Shown in pieces: positions 13,356-24,101 of a DNA stretch of 64,000 nt; the first letter of the stretch is position 1; each line of letters starts with the position of its first letter. The DNA is from SAR116 cluster bacterium AG-335-B03 (GTDB lineage: Bacteria; Pseudomonadota; Alphaproteobacteria; Puniceispirillales; Marisalimonadaceae). Position numbers and translations under genes: made by a program. The stretch is from contig QBZG01000003.1 in the NCBI GenBank assembly GCA_003282435.1, forward strand, positions 1 to 64,000, written 5' to 3'. Under the pieces are notes generated by a model. The model was not told where the DNA came from. It worked only from the letters and a program-made list of their open reading frames with translations, and did no database searches.

Positions 13356-13848
13356 CTTTTTTAAAACTTTCAATAATATTATTTGAAAGTTTTAATGCTT
13401 CCAAGGTTGTTTCTTGTCTTATTTTAAGTCTATTTCCTATAAATAAATATTCTTTTGTAATAATATTTTTTTTTGTGCCAATTCCAATATACACAAGTCC
13501 CACGGGTTTATTTTTACTTCCTCCACTTGGACCTGCTATCCCAGTAACCGCAATTGATATATCTGCATTCATGAGTTTTAAGACATTAGATGCCATATTA
13601 TAAGCAATTATTTTACTTACTGCTCCATTTTCATTTATTAGTTTTAAAGGAATGTTTAGAATTTTACTTTTCATATCGTTTGAATATGTAACAACAGAAG
13701 ACTTAAAAATAGTGCTCGAACCACTTATTGAAACAATTGATGAGGCTACCATACCACCTGTACAACTTTCTGCAGTAGTAACGGTTAATTTTTTTTCTAA
13801 ACATTGATTTAATAATATTTCAGATTGCTTGTTAATTTTATCCCACAT
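13348..13848 (-). CDS. CinA C-terminal domain nicotinamide-nucleotide amidohydrolase (short form)
   Basis: TVTTAESCTGGMVASSIVSISGSS, GIAGPSGGSKNKPVGLVYIG. Confidence 0.92.
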   Translation of the reverse strand: MWDKINKQSEILLNQCLEKKLTVTTAESCTGGMVASSIVSISGSSTIFKSSVVTYSNDMKSKILNIPLKLINENGAVSKIIAYNMASNVLKLMNADISIAVTGIAGPSGGSKNKPVGLVYIGIGTKKNIITKEYLFIGNRLKIRQETTLEALKLSNNIIESFKKVN

Positions 13849-13855
13849 TCTTAGC

Positions 13856-14368
13856 TCATAAAGTTTTTATAATTAAAGGTTGGCTTACAGACGTTAAAAT
13901 AGCAGCTTGAGTTAAAAATGCACATAAACCTGCAACTAAGTCATCAGTTATAATACCAAATCCACCGGGTAATTTTTCAAATTTTTTAATCGGACCTATC
14001 TTTGTAATGTCAAAAAACCTGAATAAAAGAAATGATAATAGTAAAGACATTAACAAGCAACTAATACTACTAGTATCTATTATACCTAATAAAGCTACAA
14101 ATTGCCCTGCAAACTCGTCTACCACAACTTCTTTCGGATCCTTTTTGTTATGCAATCTTATGTGAGCTTCGCAGAGAAGATAACTAATTATCACAAAAAT
14201 AAACACAAACAATAAAAAAAGTTTAATTTTTAAAATTATTAAAATGTAGTAACCAAAAACCAACCCAACTAAAGAAGCCAATGTTCCGGGTGCGTATTTA
14301 AAACGGCCAATAGGGTAAACTTCTGCAAGCTTTGATAAAAAAATCAAAAGTTTTTTTTTATTAATCAT
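13856..14368 (-). CDS. pgpA: Phosphatidylglycerophosphatase A
   Basis: YAPGTLASLVG, VVDEFAGQ, FFDITKIGPIKKFEKLPGGFGIITDDLVAG. Confidence 0.92.
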   Translation of the reverse strand: MINKKKLLIFLSKLAEVYPIGRFKYAPGTLASLVGLVFGYYILIILKIKLFLLFVFIFVIISYLLCEAHIRLHNKKDPKEVVVDEFAGQFVALLGIIDTSSISCLLMSLLLSFLLFRFFDITKIGPIKKFEKLPGGFGIITDDLVAGLCAFLTQAAILTSVSQPLIIKTL

Positions 14369-15563
14369 CTAAAACTATTTCAGGTATTTGTGCTGAAGTT
14401 ATTGCCATAGCAGCAATTCCTTCTTGTCTTCCTATAAAACCCATACTTTCAGAAGTTTTTCCTTTAATACTAATTCTTTTAGGATTGATATCTAAAATTC
14501 GTCCAATATTTTCTACAATCTTTTGTGAGTAATTTAATATTTTTGGTTTTTCGCAAATTATTACTGTATCTATATTGTTAATTCTACCCTTTTCTTTTTT
14601 TAACATTATTGATGCATGTTTTAAAAAAAGTGCACTATCAGCATTTTTCCACTTTTTGTCTGATGGAGAAAACAACTTACCGATATCTCCTTTGTTTACT
14701 ATACCTAAAATACTGTCAGTTATTGCATGTAGAAGCACATCAGCATCTGAATGACCTATTAATGAGTTTATATTATTTATTTTAATGCCACCTAAGTGAA
14801 TAAAGTTTTTATCAGTACTTTTTTTAATATCAAATCTATGTATATCAAAACCATTCCCAATTTTTGTTATATATTTAACATTACTATCACACAAATGTGG
14901 CTCCAATAATTTTAAATCTTTTTCATAAGTTATTTTTAAAGTAAAAGGATCACCTTCAATTGCAATAACTTTCATTCCATTGCTTAAAAAAAGAGAACTT
15001 TCATCTTCATAAACTTTTTTACTTTTTTTATGAGCATCAATTAAAAGCTTATAATTACATAACTGCGGAGTTTGGACTAATACTTTATCCTGTCTATTGA
15101 CAACGTCTTTGATTAATTTTTTTGACACAGTTCTTATGGAATCTGTGAGATTTAATGTTGGCACAACACACGTAATATCATTATCACAGTACTCAAGTAA
15201 TTTTTTAATGACTTCATATGATATCAATGGTCTAGCTGTGTCGTGAATTAATACATATTTGGGATTAAATTTTTCTATTGTAACTAGAGCGTTATAGACA
15301 CTATCGTGTCTTTCTTTACCACCTAAAACTGGCAATAAAATATTATTTTTTTTATTTATTTCATTTACTTTTGTTATATCTTTTTTATTAGAGACAACTT
15401 GAATCGGTACATCTTTTAGATATTTTTGAAATCTAATTATATTTTTCTCTAATATTGTTTCATTATTAAAGTTTATCAATTGCTTGCTAGTTTGTTTATG
15501 TATTCTATTTCCAACTCCTCCAGCAAGTAATACGATAACTAAATTATCATAAATTTTTCTCAC
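14361..15563 (-). CDS. ispDF: Bifunctional IspD/IspF fusion
   Basis: IspD LLAGGVGNRI and IspF GNGFDIHRF / GHSDADVLLHAITD in one 400-aa ORF. Confidence 0.95.
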   Translation of the reverse strand: MRKIYDNLVIVLLAGGVGNRIHKQTSKQLINFNNETILEKNIIRFQKYLKDVPIQVVSNKKDITKVNEINKKNNILLPVLGGKERHDSVYNALVTIEKFNPKYVLIHDTARPLISYEVIKKLLEYCDNDITCVVPTLNLTDSIRTVSKKLIKDVVNRQDKVLVQTPQLCNYKLLIDAHKKSKKVYEDESSLFLSNGMKVIAIEGDPFTLKITYEKDLKLLEPHLCDSNVKYITKIGNGFDIHRFDIKKSTDKNFIHLGGIKINNINSLIGHSDADVLLHAITDSILGIVNKGDIGKLFSPSDKKWKNADSALFLKHASIMLKKEKGRINNIDTVIICEKPKILNYSQKIVENIGRILDINPKRISIKGKTSESMGFIGRQEGIAAMAITSAQIPEIVLDD

Positions 15564-15685
15564 TCAAATCTCCAAATACGCTTAAAAATTAAGCAATAAT
15601 CTAAAATTAATTTTGTTTATTATAAATATTGGTTAATTTATAATCGTTTATTTATTAAATTTAATTTTTAAATTAATGTCTTTTA

Positions 15686-16744
15686 ATGATGTACAACAAT
15701 ATTTTAAACGAATTAAGAACACCAGTATTTTTAATTAATAAAGATAACATATTTGATTATATTAATTCAATCGGTGAAGAGTTTTTTGGGATAAGTTCAA
15801 CCTTAATTATTGGCAAACCAATTCATGATTTCTTTCCAGATGACACTCCTATACTAAGTTTACTATCCAGAGTTCGAAAAACTAAATCTGGAATAACTGA
15901 AGAAAGTCTAGATTTTGGTAATATTAATTTTCCAAATAGAAAAGTTAGAGTTCATGTTGTTCCACTTTCTTTTGATAGCAACCAAATAATTGTACAAATT
16001 AGTCAGTTAGCACTTTCTGAGATGTTTCAATATCAAAGGATAAATAGTAAAATATCTAAATCCTTTTCATCTATGGTCGATATGCTGATGCATGAATTAA
16101 AAAATCCACTTGCCGGAATTAAAGGGGCATCTCAATTAATTGAAAGTGATTTGAAGGGTAACTCTAATCTGTTGGAATTAACTCAATTAATTACAATTGA
16201 AAGCGAAAGAATTATATCATTGCTAGATAGAATGGAGCACATAAGTAATAATAATTCAAAATTAGAATGTGAATATATAAATATTCATGAAATTCTTAAT
16301 CATTGTAGGAGAGTTGCTCAAAACAGTTTTGGAGCAAAGATAGAATATATTGACGATTTTGACCCTTCTCTTCCTAAATTCTTTGCTAATAAAAACCTAC
16401 TAATTCAAATAATTTTAAATCTTTTAAAAAACTCCTCCGAAGCCAGTTCTATTACTGGTAAAATTAAAATTAAAACTAGTTTTAATTCAAATAAAATCAC
16501 ATCTTTTTCAAAAGAAGACGTTCCTTCTACCTTACCTCTCCAGATTGAAATTATTGATTACGGAAAAGGGATTTCAAAACATCTGTTACCAAATATATTT
16601 GATCCATTTGTTTCATCTAAATCAGATGGTAAGGGGTTAGGATTATCAATTGTGGCAAATGGTTTGGAAGAAATGAATGCAGTAATTAATGTTTCGTCAG
16701 AACCAGGATTAACAAATTTTTGTATTAATTTTCCCTTAAAATAA
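15686..16744 (+). CDS. ntrB: Nitrogen regulation sensor kinase NtrB
   Basis: PAS + HELKNPLAGIKGASQLIE H-box + HATPase GKGLGLSIV; next to ntrC. Confidence 0.9.
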   Translation: MMYNNILNELRTPVFLINKDNIFDYINSIGEEFFGISSTLIIGKPIHDFFPDDTPILSLLSRVRKTKSGITEESLDFGNINFPNRKVRVHVVPLSFDSNQIIVQISQLALSEMFQYQRINSKISKSFSSMVDMLMHELKNPLAGIKGASQLIESDLKGNSNLLELTQLITIESERIISLLDRMEHISNNNSKLECEYINIHEILNHCRRVAQNSFGAKIEYIDDFDPSLPKFFANKNLLIQIILNLLKNSSEASSITGKIKIKTSFNSNKITSFSKEDVPSTLPLQIEIIDYGKGISKHLLPNIFDPFVSSKSDGKGLGLSIVANGLEEMNAVINVSSEPGLTNFCINFPLK

Positions 16745-16767
16745 TATGTGTTAAAAGGAGTTAAATT

Positions 16768-18207
16768 TTGGAAATTAAAAATGTAAAAAATATAATAGTA
16801 GTAGATGATGACAGAAGTATTAGGGTAGTTATCTCCACTGCATTAAGTAGGGCTGGTTATAACGTCAAATCAAGTGGTACGGCTGCTGGAATGTGGAGAT
16901 TAGTAGAATCAGATTTTGCTGATATATTGATTACGGATGTTGGATTACCTGATGGTGATGCGTTAGATGTTTTACCTAAATTACAAAAGTTGAAACCTAA
17001 TCTAAAAATAATTGTAATGTCAGCTAGAACAACTTTATTGACTGCAGTAAGAGCTGAGAAAAAAGGTGCTTTTGAATATCTACCAAAACCATTTGATCTA
17101 GATGAGCTTTTAAATTTAGTATCAAATACTTTCCTTTTCCAAAAATCAGAAATTAATAACTCCTATTTAGATAACTCATCTAAAACCATTTATGACTCTG
17201 GGCCCGTTATTGGAAAATCAGTCATTATGCAAGAAATATACAAAATTATTTCCCGTATTGTAAATACAGATTTGACTGTTTTAATATCTGGTGAAAGTGG
17301 AACAGGAAAAAAATTAATAGCTAAATCTATTCATGATTTAAGTTTGTCAAATAAAAAACCATTTTTAAATTTGAATATGCAATTCTTCAATGATTATAAA
17401 ATTGAAGATTTAGTTAAAAAGTTTCAAAATTTTACATCTAAAGATGTTAACTCAATAGAAGATCTCAGTGGTTGCTCTATATATATAAAAAATGTAACCG
17501 AATCTTCTTTAGTTCAACAAAATAATTTTTTAAATTTTTTAGAAACAGACTTAACACAACTTGTATCAAACAACCCTCAATTTATAAAACCAAGATTATT
17601 TGTTTCAACAAAAAATAATATATATAATGATGTTGAAAAAGGTCTTTTTCGCGAAGATCTTTATTACAGACTAAATGTAGTACCTATTAAAATGCCATCT
17701 CTCAAAGATAGGTTTGAAGATATACCTGATTTAACCTCACATTATTTAAAAAAATATTTTCAGAATAAATTTGTTAATAAAACTATTTCTTATGAAGGTA
17801 TAAACTTATTTAAAGAATATTCTTGGCCTGGTAATGTAAGAGAATTAGAAAACGTAATTGAAAGATTATGCTTGTTATCATCAACAGAAAATATAATGCC
17901 CTCTTTAATACAGGAAGTTTTATCTGAAGATAGGTTGGTTGTTGAAAGCAAACATGAAGAAAACTTAGAGACATATTTTAAAAATTATCTAAAAAGATAT
18001 TTTAAAGATTTTGATGAAAATTTATCACTAAATAATTTACACGATAATTTTATTTCAAAGATTGAAAAACCGTTAATTGAAACAACTTTAAATTTATTCA
18101 GGGGTAATCAGATTAAAACCTCCAAATGTCTTGGGTTTAATAGAAATACTTTGAGGTCAAAAATAAATATGTATAATATTGAAGTAATAAAAAAAAGAAA
18201 AGTTTAG
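16768..18207 (+). CDS. ntrC: NtrC-family response regulator with degenerate sigma-54 AAA+ domain (TTG start)
   Basis: Receiver VVDDDRSIR...ITDVGLPDG; Walker A GESGTGKK; FREDLYYRLNVVPI; C-terminal HTH. No GAFTGA and no Walker B. Confidence 0.88.
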   Translation: MEIKNVKNIIVVDDDRSIRVVISTALSRAGYNVKSSGTAAGMWRLVESDFADILITDVGLPDGDALDVLPKLQKLKPNLKIIVMSARTTLLTAVRAEKKGAFEYLPKPFDLDELLNLVSNTFLFQKSEINNSYLDNSSKTIYDSGPVIGKSVIMQEIYKIISRIVNTDLTVLISGESGTGKKLIAKSIHDLSLSNKKPFLNLNMQFFNDYKIEDLVKKFQNFTSKDVNSIEDLSGCSIYIKNVTESSLVQQNNFLNFLETDLTQLVSNNPQFIKPRLFVSTKNNIYNDVEKGLFREDLYYRLNVVPIKMPSLKDRFEDIPDLTSHYLKKYFQNKFVNKTISYEGINLFKEYSWPGNVRELENVIERLCLLSSTENIMPSLIQEVLSEDRLVVESKHEENLETYFKNYLKRYFKDFDENLSLNNLHDNFISKIEKPLIETTLNLFRGNQIKTSKCLGFNRNTLRSKINMYNIEVIKKRKV

Positions 18208-18261
18208 AAGTTTATATTAAGTATTATATAAATTTTAATTTCTATAAAACTAGGTTATAGA

Positions 18262-20421
18262 ATGCAAATGCTTTTATTAAATGTATTTAGACAAAAGTTA
18301 TTTCTGGTTTCTATACTACTTTCTTTATTAATTTGTTTTTTTATATATAAATCTTTATATCAATTTAAACTTATTAATAATCATGAAAATATCTTTACAA
18401 TTTCACTAATTATTTCATTTTTATTAATAGTTATTATTTTTTTCATTCTCTTAAAAAATATTTTCTTCATTTTAAATCAAATTAAACTTGAGAAAGCTGG
18501 CCAAGAATTACAAAAAAAGATATTATTCATTTTTTCTATAATCGCTTTGACTCCAACTCTATTTATTTCGTTTTTTTCAATATTTATTTTTGATGCCGCC
18601 TTAAGCGGTTGGTTTAATAAGAAAATTTCAACTGCTATTTCACAATCTGTAGAAGTTGCCAATCAATATCTTGATGAACATCAAAGTGGAATGAGGGGAG
18701 ATATTTTAGAGCTAGTTAATTTAATAAATATTAACTCAGAAATTTTTTCTTCAGATAAAAACAAATTTAATAATTTTTTAGATAAATATACTCGTCAGCA
18801 TAATTTATCAGAGGCAGTTATTATAGATTCAATTGGAAATGTTTTAGCATTTTCAGAATTTGTTTTTGAATATACCTATACAGAAATTCCACCCAAATTT
18901 TATGATACTGCAAATAATGGAAAGATTTTAATCGTTAAAGAAGATGATTCTAATAAAATGAGGGCATTTATAAAGTTACCTCAGTATATTGATGCATATT
19001 TACTTATAACAAGTTTTGTCGATCAAAGGGTTTTAAATGCAATTAAAAGTACATCTATTGCGGTCTCGGACTATCAATCAATAGAAATCAAGCAATTTGA
19101 TATTAAAATTTCATTTATAGTGATATTTTTATTAATTACCTTAATATTACTATTTACTTCCTTAATAATTGGATTGAATATAGCTAATAGACTATTCGAA
19201 CCAATAACTTCTCTTATAAAAGGTGCAGAAGAAGTAGGTGGAGGTAACTTAGATTACAAAATATCAGATGAAGTTCTATCTAAAATTAACATTAATGAAA
19301 TCAAAAGACTAGTACAAGCATTTAATTTAATGATTTCAGATCTAAAATCCAATAGGGTTGATTTAGAGCATGCAAATGACCAACTGGACAAAAGAAGAAA
19401 GTTTTCAGAGTCAGTTCTATCAGGTGTTTATTCAGGTGTAATTGGATTAGACAAAAATCTTAAAATTAATCTTCCTAATGTGACTGCAACTAATTTATTA
19501 GGAATAACTATCGGAAAAGATTTTGGTAAACCTATTTTAGATATAGTTCCCGAATTTACTGACGTAATAAATAGTCTCTTAATATCTAAAAAAAATGTAG
19601 TTGAAGATAAAATTTATATTGTAAGAGATGATAAAGTTTTAAATTTAATAACAAGATTTGTAGTACAAAAATCTGACGATTTAATTTTGGGTTATGTTTT
19701 AACCTTTGATGATGTCACTAGCTTAATAGCTGCTCAAAAAATGGGAGCCTGGTCTGATATAGCAAGAAGAATAGCTCATGAAATAAAAAATCCTCTTACT
19801 CCAATTCGTTTAGCTGCTGAAAGATTAATGAATAAATTAAGTAGTAATAGAAAAATAGATAAAAAAACTTTTGAACAATCTTTAAACATGATAACCCGAC
19901 AGGTTGATGATATCCATCATTTGGTAGATGAGTTTTCCTCTTTTGCTAGAATGCCATCTCCAAAATTAAAAGTAATCAATATTAATAAAGTTATTGCAGA
20001 ATATATAAATCCAATGATGTCATCATTTGAAAAAGTTTTGATTGAAGTTGATGATGTGATTGAGAATGCCCTGATTATGGGTGATGAAAAACAAATCAGG
20101 CAAGCATGTGGAAATCTTATTAAAAACTCTTACGAAAATGTTAATTCAAACAATATAAAAAATGCCCGAATATCGATTATTTTTAAAATAGAAAATAATT
20201 TTGCTGAAATTTATGTCAATGATAATGGCACTGGTATTGAAAAATCTATAATTTCTCAAATTATTGAGCCTTATTTCACAACTAAAGTAGGTGGTAGTGG
20301 GTTAGGGCTAGCCATTACAAAAAAAATAATAGATGATCATAATGGCTCTATACTTATTCGACCATTAAAAGGGTCAAAAGGTACGTCTATTTTATTAAAA
20401 TTCCCGTTAATTTCAAAATAG
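18262..20421 (+). CDS. ntrY: Sensor histidine kinase NtrY
   Basis: Multiple N-terminal TM, HAMP, PAS, RRIAHEIKNPLTPIRLAAERL, GGSGLGLAI. Confidence 0.93.
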   Translation: MQMLLLNVFRQKLFLVSILLSLLICFFIYKSLYQFKLINNHENIFTISLIISFLLIVIIFFILLKNIFFILNQIKLEKAGQELQKKILFIFSIIALTPTLFISFFSIFIFDAALSGWFNKKISTAISQSVEVANQYLDEHQSGMRGDILELVNLININSEIFSSDKNKFNNFLDKYTRQHNLSEAVIIDSIGNVLAFSEFVFEYTYTEIPPKFYDTANNGKILIVKEDDSNKMRAFIKLPQYIDAYLLITSFVDQRVLNAIKSTSIAVSDYQSIEIKQFDIKISFIVIFLLITLILLFTSLIIGLNIANRLFEPITSLIKGAEEVGGGNLDYKISDEVLSKININEIKRLVQAFNLMISDLKSNRVDLEHANDQLDKRRKFSESVLSGVYSGVIGLDKNLKINLPNVTATNLLGITIGKDFGKPILDIVPEFTDVINSLLISKKNVVEDKIYIVRDDKVLNLITRFVVQKSDDLILGYVLTFDDVTSLIAAQKMGAWSDIARRIAHEIKNPLTPIRLAAERLMNKLSSNRKIDKKTFEQSLNMITRQVDDIHHLVDEFSSFARMPSPKLKVININKVIAEYINPMMSSFEKVLIEVDDVIENALIMGDEKQIRQACGNLIKNSYENVNSNNIKNARISIIFKIENNFAEIYVNDNGTGIEKSIISQIIEPYFTTKVGGSGLGLAITKKIIDDHNGSILIRPLKGSKGTSILLKFPLISK

Positions 20422-20440
20422 TAACTATGAGTAATATTGA

Positions 20441-21841
20441 ATGTTAAAAAATAAAATTTCTATTCTTGTCGTAGATGACGAGCTTGATATTTGTGAAATG
20501 GTAGCTGAAATTCTTAAAGATGAAGGTTATAATGCCATAATTGCTAATAGTTATGAAACGGCTATTGAAATTCTAAAAAATCAAAACATTACTTTATTGA
20601 TTACTGATATATGGATGAATAATAATACAGATTCTGGTCTAGAATTGCTATCTTGGAGTAAAATGTATGACTCATTTATACCAGTTATAATGATGTCTGG
20701 ACACGGAAATATAGAGACTGCTATGAAAGCTGCAAAAAATGGAGCTTATGATTTTATAGAAAAACCATTTAAATCTGAAAGACTAACTCTTTTGGTTGAT
20801 AAAGCTATAAAAGAACGCAATTTAAAGATCAAAGTTTTAGACTTTGAATTAAAAGAAAATGAGCGCATGAAATTAGTCGGAAGTTCAAGTGTCTTCAAAA
20901 ATATTGTACAACAATTAAATAAAGTTTCACAAACTAATAGTAGAGTTCTACTCTCTGGACCGTCAGGTTCTGGAAAAGAGTTAATAGCAAGATGGATACA
21001 CAAGAAGTCAAACAGAGGCTTATATCCATTTATTATTGCATCATGTGCAACTCTGTCTCCGGAAAGGGTAGAACAAGTATTATTTGGTTGGAATGAAAAA
21101 ATAAAAGAGGATCAATCGAATCAATTAAGTACTGGTTTATTCGAACAAGCAAATAACGGAACTCTTTTTTTTGATGAAATTTGTGATTTACCAATTGAAA
21201 CACAAGGAAAGTTAGTTCAAGCGATACAAGATCAAAGTTTTTATAAACTTGGTTCTAATAAAAAAATTAACGTAGATGTTAGAATAATTTCTGCAAGTAA
21301 TAAAAACTTATTAAAATCTATGGAAGAAGGTGTTTTAAGAGAGGACTTATTTTATAGACTGTCTGTAGCACCAATCGAAGTTCCACCCTTAAATAAACGC
21401 GGGGAAGATATAATTGATTTAGTAAATTACTTTCTTAAATTTATTTCAAAGGAGTTAGGTAGTAAAAATTTGCAACTATCTTCGGAAACTCTAGTCGTTT
21501 TACAAAATTATGATTGGCCAGGAAATGTAAGGCAATTAAGAAATATAATAGAGTGGTTAATAATTATGTATGGTAATCAAAAAGGCTTTCTTATTATGCC
21601 ATCACATCTACCTCCAGAGATATTAGGTTATAATGAAAAGAAAAAACCTGATAGTATTATCAATAATTTTAGTCTGTCATTAAAAGATGCAAGAAAAATT
21701 TTTGAAGCTAATTATCTAAATGAACAATTAAAAAGGTTTAAAGGAAATATTGCTAAAACTTCGACTTTTATTGGTATGGATAGATCAGCTTTGCACAGAA
21801 AGTTAAAAGAATTAAACATAAATATTAATAAATTTAATTAA
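20441..21841 (+). CDS. ntrX: Response regulator NtrX
   Basis: Receiver domain; Walker A GPSGSGKE; Walker B GTLFFDEI; HTH DRSALHRKLKELNI; GAFTGA absent. Confidence 0.92.
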   Translation: MLKNKISILVVDDELDICEMVAEILKDEGYNAIIANSYETAIEILKNQNITLLITDIWMNNNTDSGLELLSWSKMYDSFIPVIMMSGHGNIETAMKAAKNGAYDFIEKPFKSERLTLLVDKAIKERNLKIKVLDFELKENERMKLVGSSSVFKNIVQQLNKVSQTNSRVLLSGPSGSGKELIARWIHKKSNRGLYPFIIASCATLSPERVEQVLFGWNEKIKEDQSNQLSTGLFEQANNGTLFFDEICDLPIETQGKLVQAIQDQSFYKLGSNKKINVDVRIISASNKNLLKSMEEGVLREDLFYRLSVAPIEVPPLNKRGEDIIDLVNYFLKFISKELGSKNLQLSSETLVVLQNYDWPGNVRQLRNIIEWLIIMYGNQKGFLIMPSHLPPEILGYNEKKKPDSIINNFSLSLKDARKIFEANYLNEQLKRFKGNIAKTSTFIGMDRSALHRKLKELNININKFN

Positions 21842-21864
21842 TTCAATATAATGTTGGTAAATTC

Positions 21865-23250
21865 ATGAAACAAAAAATTTTAATATGTGGTGCAGGTAGA
21901 GTTGGGACGTCGATTACAGAACATCTTTCAAATGAAGGTTTTGATATTACTGTCATTGATTCAGACACAGAGGCTATTCACAGAGTAACTGAGTTATATG
22001 ACGTTCAAGGTGTTCTTGGACTTCCATCATACCCAAATGTTCTTGAAGATGCAGGAATTAAAGATGCTGACATGATAATTGCTGTTACGCAATCGGACGA
22101 AATTAATATTGCAGCTTGTCATGTTGCTAAATCAATTTTTGGAATTCCCACTATGATTATTCGAATTAGATCTAAATCATATCTTGATCCAAAATTTTCC
22201 GATTATTTATTAAAGGATGTAGGTGTAAATAGGATTATTTCTCCTGAAGATGAAGTTGCAACTGCTATTGTTAATCAATGGAGAACACCTGGAGCATTTG
22301 ATGTGGCCGAATTTGCTAGTTCTTCAGTTACTATGTTGGGTGTTTCTTGTAAAAATGACTGTCCAATTCTTGATACACCACTAAGAAATTTAGCTGATTT
22401 ATTTCCTGACTTAACAGTTACCGTTATGGCTATCATTAGAGGTACTAAATTAGTAGTGCCAAGAGGAGGCGATGATATTATTTTATCTGGTGATAGAGTT
22501 TATTTAGCTTGTCCTACAGATCAAATTAATAGAACATTAATTGCTTTTGGTCATTCTGAAACTACTGCTGAAAAAGTGACAATCTCGGGAGCAGGTGCTA
22601 TTGGAATAAGAGTTGCTGAAGAAATTCATAAGTTATCCCCTGAAACTAATTTGACAATATTAGAATTAGATAAAGAAAAGGCACGACGTGCTGCGGAAAT
22701 GCTTGAATATGCAACTATTATTTCAGGGGACTCTCTAGATCCCGAAATAATTTTAGAGGCAAGATTAGGGCAAGGTGAGACATATATTGCAGCGACAAAT
22801 AATGATGAAGTCAACATACTTTCTTCCTTGTTATCTAAAAGATCAGGAGCCTCACACACTGTAGCGCTAATAAATTTGCCTGTTTTTATACCACTTTTCA
22901 ATTCACTAGATCTTGAGGGTGTGGTTAGTCCACCCAATTTAACAGCATCTTCTATATTACAGGAAGTTAGAAGTGGCCATATAGAACATGTTCATTCAAT
23001 AATCGAAGAGTTTGGAGAAGTTATGTCATTTGAAGCATTAAAATCCTCTTCAATAATAGGTAAACCACTTAAAAATACAAAGTTACCAAAAGATGTTGCT
23101 TTGGGAGCTGTTGTAAAAGAAGATAAAAGTATTGTATCACCAAGAGGAGACACTATAATAGAAGCTGGGGACATTGTTGTAATGTTTGTTCCTGTAAAAT
23201 CAATGAAGAAAGTCGAAGAGTTACTTTCTGTTAATTTGGATTTCTTTTAA
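21865..23250 (+). CDS. trkA: Trk potassium uptake protein TrkA
   Basis: Two TrkA-N (GAGRVGTSI; GAGAIGIRV) and two TrkA-C regions; downstream of ntrX. Confidence 0.94.
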   Translation: MKQKILICGAGRVGTSITEHLSNEGFDITVIDSDTEAIHRVTELYDVQGVLGLPSYPNVLEDAGIKDADMIIAVTQSDEINIAACHVAKSIFGIPTMIIRIRSKSYLDPKFSDYLLKDVGVNRIISPEDEVATAIVNQWRTPGAFDVAEFASSSVTMLGVSCKNDCPILDTPLRNLADLFPDLTVTVMAIIRGTKLVVPRGGDDIILSGDRVYLACPTDQINRTLIAFGHSETTAEKVTISGAGAIGIRVAEEIHKLSPETNLTILELDKEKARRAAEMLEYATIISGDSLDPEIILEARLGQGETYIAATNNDEVNILSSLLSKRSGASHTVALINLPVFIPLFNSLDLEGVVSPPNLTASSILQEVRSGHIEHVHSIIEEFGEVMSFEALKSSSIIGKPLKNTKLPKDVALGAVVKEDKSIVSPRGDTIIEAGDIVVMFVPVKSMKKVEELLSVNLDFF

Positions 23251-24101
23251 TGCCTAATATATCATACGTAGACGGAGTTTATTATAATTATCAAAATGCA
23301 AAAGTTAACATAAATGACAGAGGGTATCATTTTGGAGATTCTGTTTATGAAGTTGTTTTATTTAATGAAGGAATTTTTTATGATTTTGAAGGACATATAA
23401 ACAGATTATTTGATTCATTAAATTCTATAAATATAAAGTTCCATTTATCTAAGATATCCCTAAAAATAATAATGAGCAATTTAATAAAAATAAATAGAAT
23501 TTCTTTTGGATCTGTTTACATACAAGTCTCAAGGGGAATAGCTGAAAGAAATCATAGTTTCAAAGGAATGAACATAAAACCATTATTATCTATTACTGTA
23601 ACAAAAAAGTTAAATAATATAAATAGTAACTTAAAAGGGGTAAAGGCTATTACCTTAGATGATAATAGATGGTCAAGGCCAGATATTAAAACAACTCAAT
23701 TATTACCTAATGTATTAGCTAAAACAGAAGCTAATAAAAAGGGTGCTTTCGAAGGAATTTTTATTGACACAGATGGCTATGTTACAGAAGGATCTAGTTC
23801 TAATATATGGATTATAAATGATAATAATGAAATTATTACTAGAGATATTGATGGTCAAATTTTATCAGGTATTACTAGAAAGACAATTGCACAATTTGCT
23901 AAATTAAATAATTTTATTGTAAAAGAAGAAAAGTTCAAAAAAGAAGAACTTTACAAATCTAAAGAAGTTTTTTTAACAAGTGCTTCTTCCTTCGTTACAC
24001 CAATAATTAAGGTTGACGATATAGAAATTAATGATGGAAAAATTGGTCAAACATCTATTAATTTAAAAAAATTATATTTTAGTAAATTTCACAATAATTA
24101 A
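23250..24101 (+). CDS. dat: D-amino-acid/branched-chain aminotransferase class IV (D-alanine aminotransferase-like)
   Basis: DRGYHFGDSVYEV, EGSSSNIWII, SGITRK. Confidence 0.88.
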   Translation: MPNISYVDGVYYNYQNAKVNINDRGYHFGDSVYEVVLFNEGIFYDFEGHINRLFDSLNSINIKFHLSKISLKIIMSNLIKINRISFGSVYIQVSRGIAERNHSFKGMNIKPLLSITVTKKLNNINSNLKGVKAITLDDNRWSRPDIKTTQLLPNVLAKTEANKKGAFEGIFIDTDGYVTEGSSSNIWIINDNNEIITRDIDGQILSGITRKTIAQFAKLNNFIVKEEKFKKEELYKSKEVFLTSASSFVTPIIKVDDIEINDGKIGQTSINLKKLYFSKFHNN

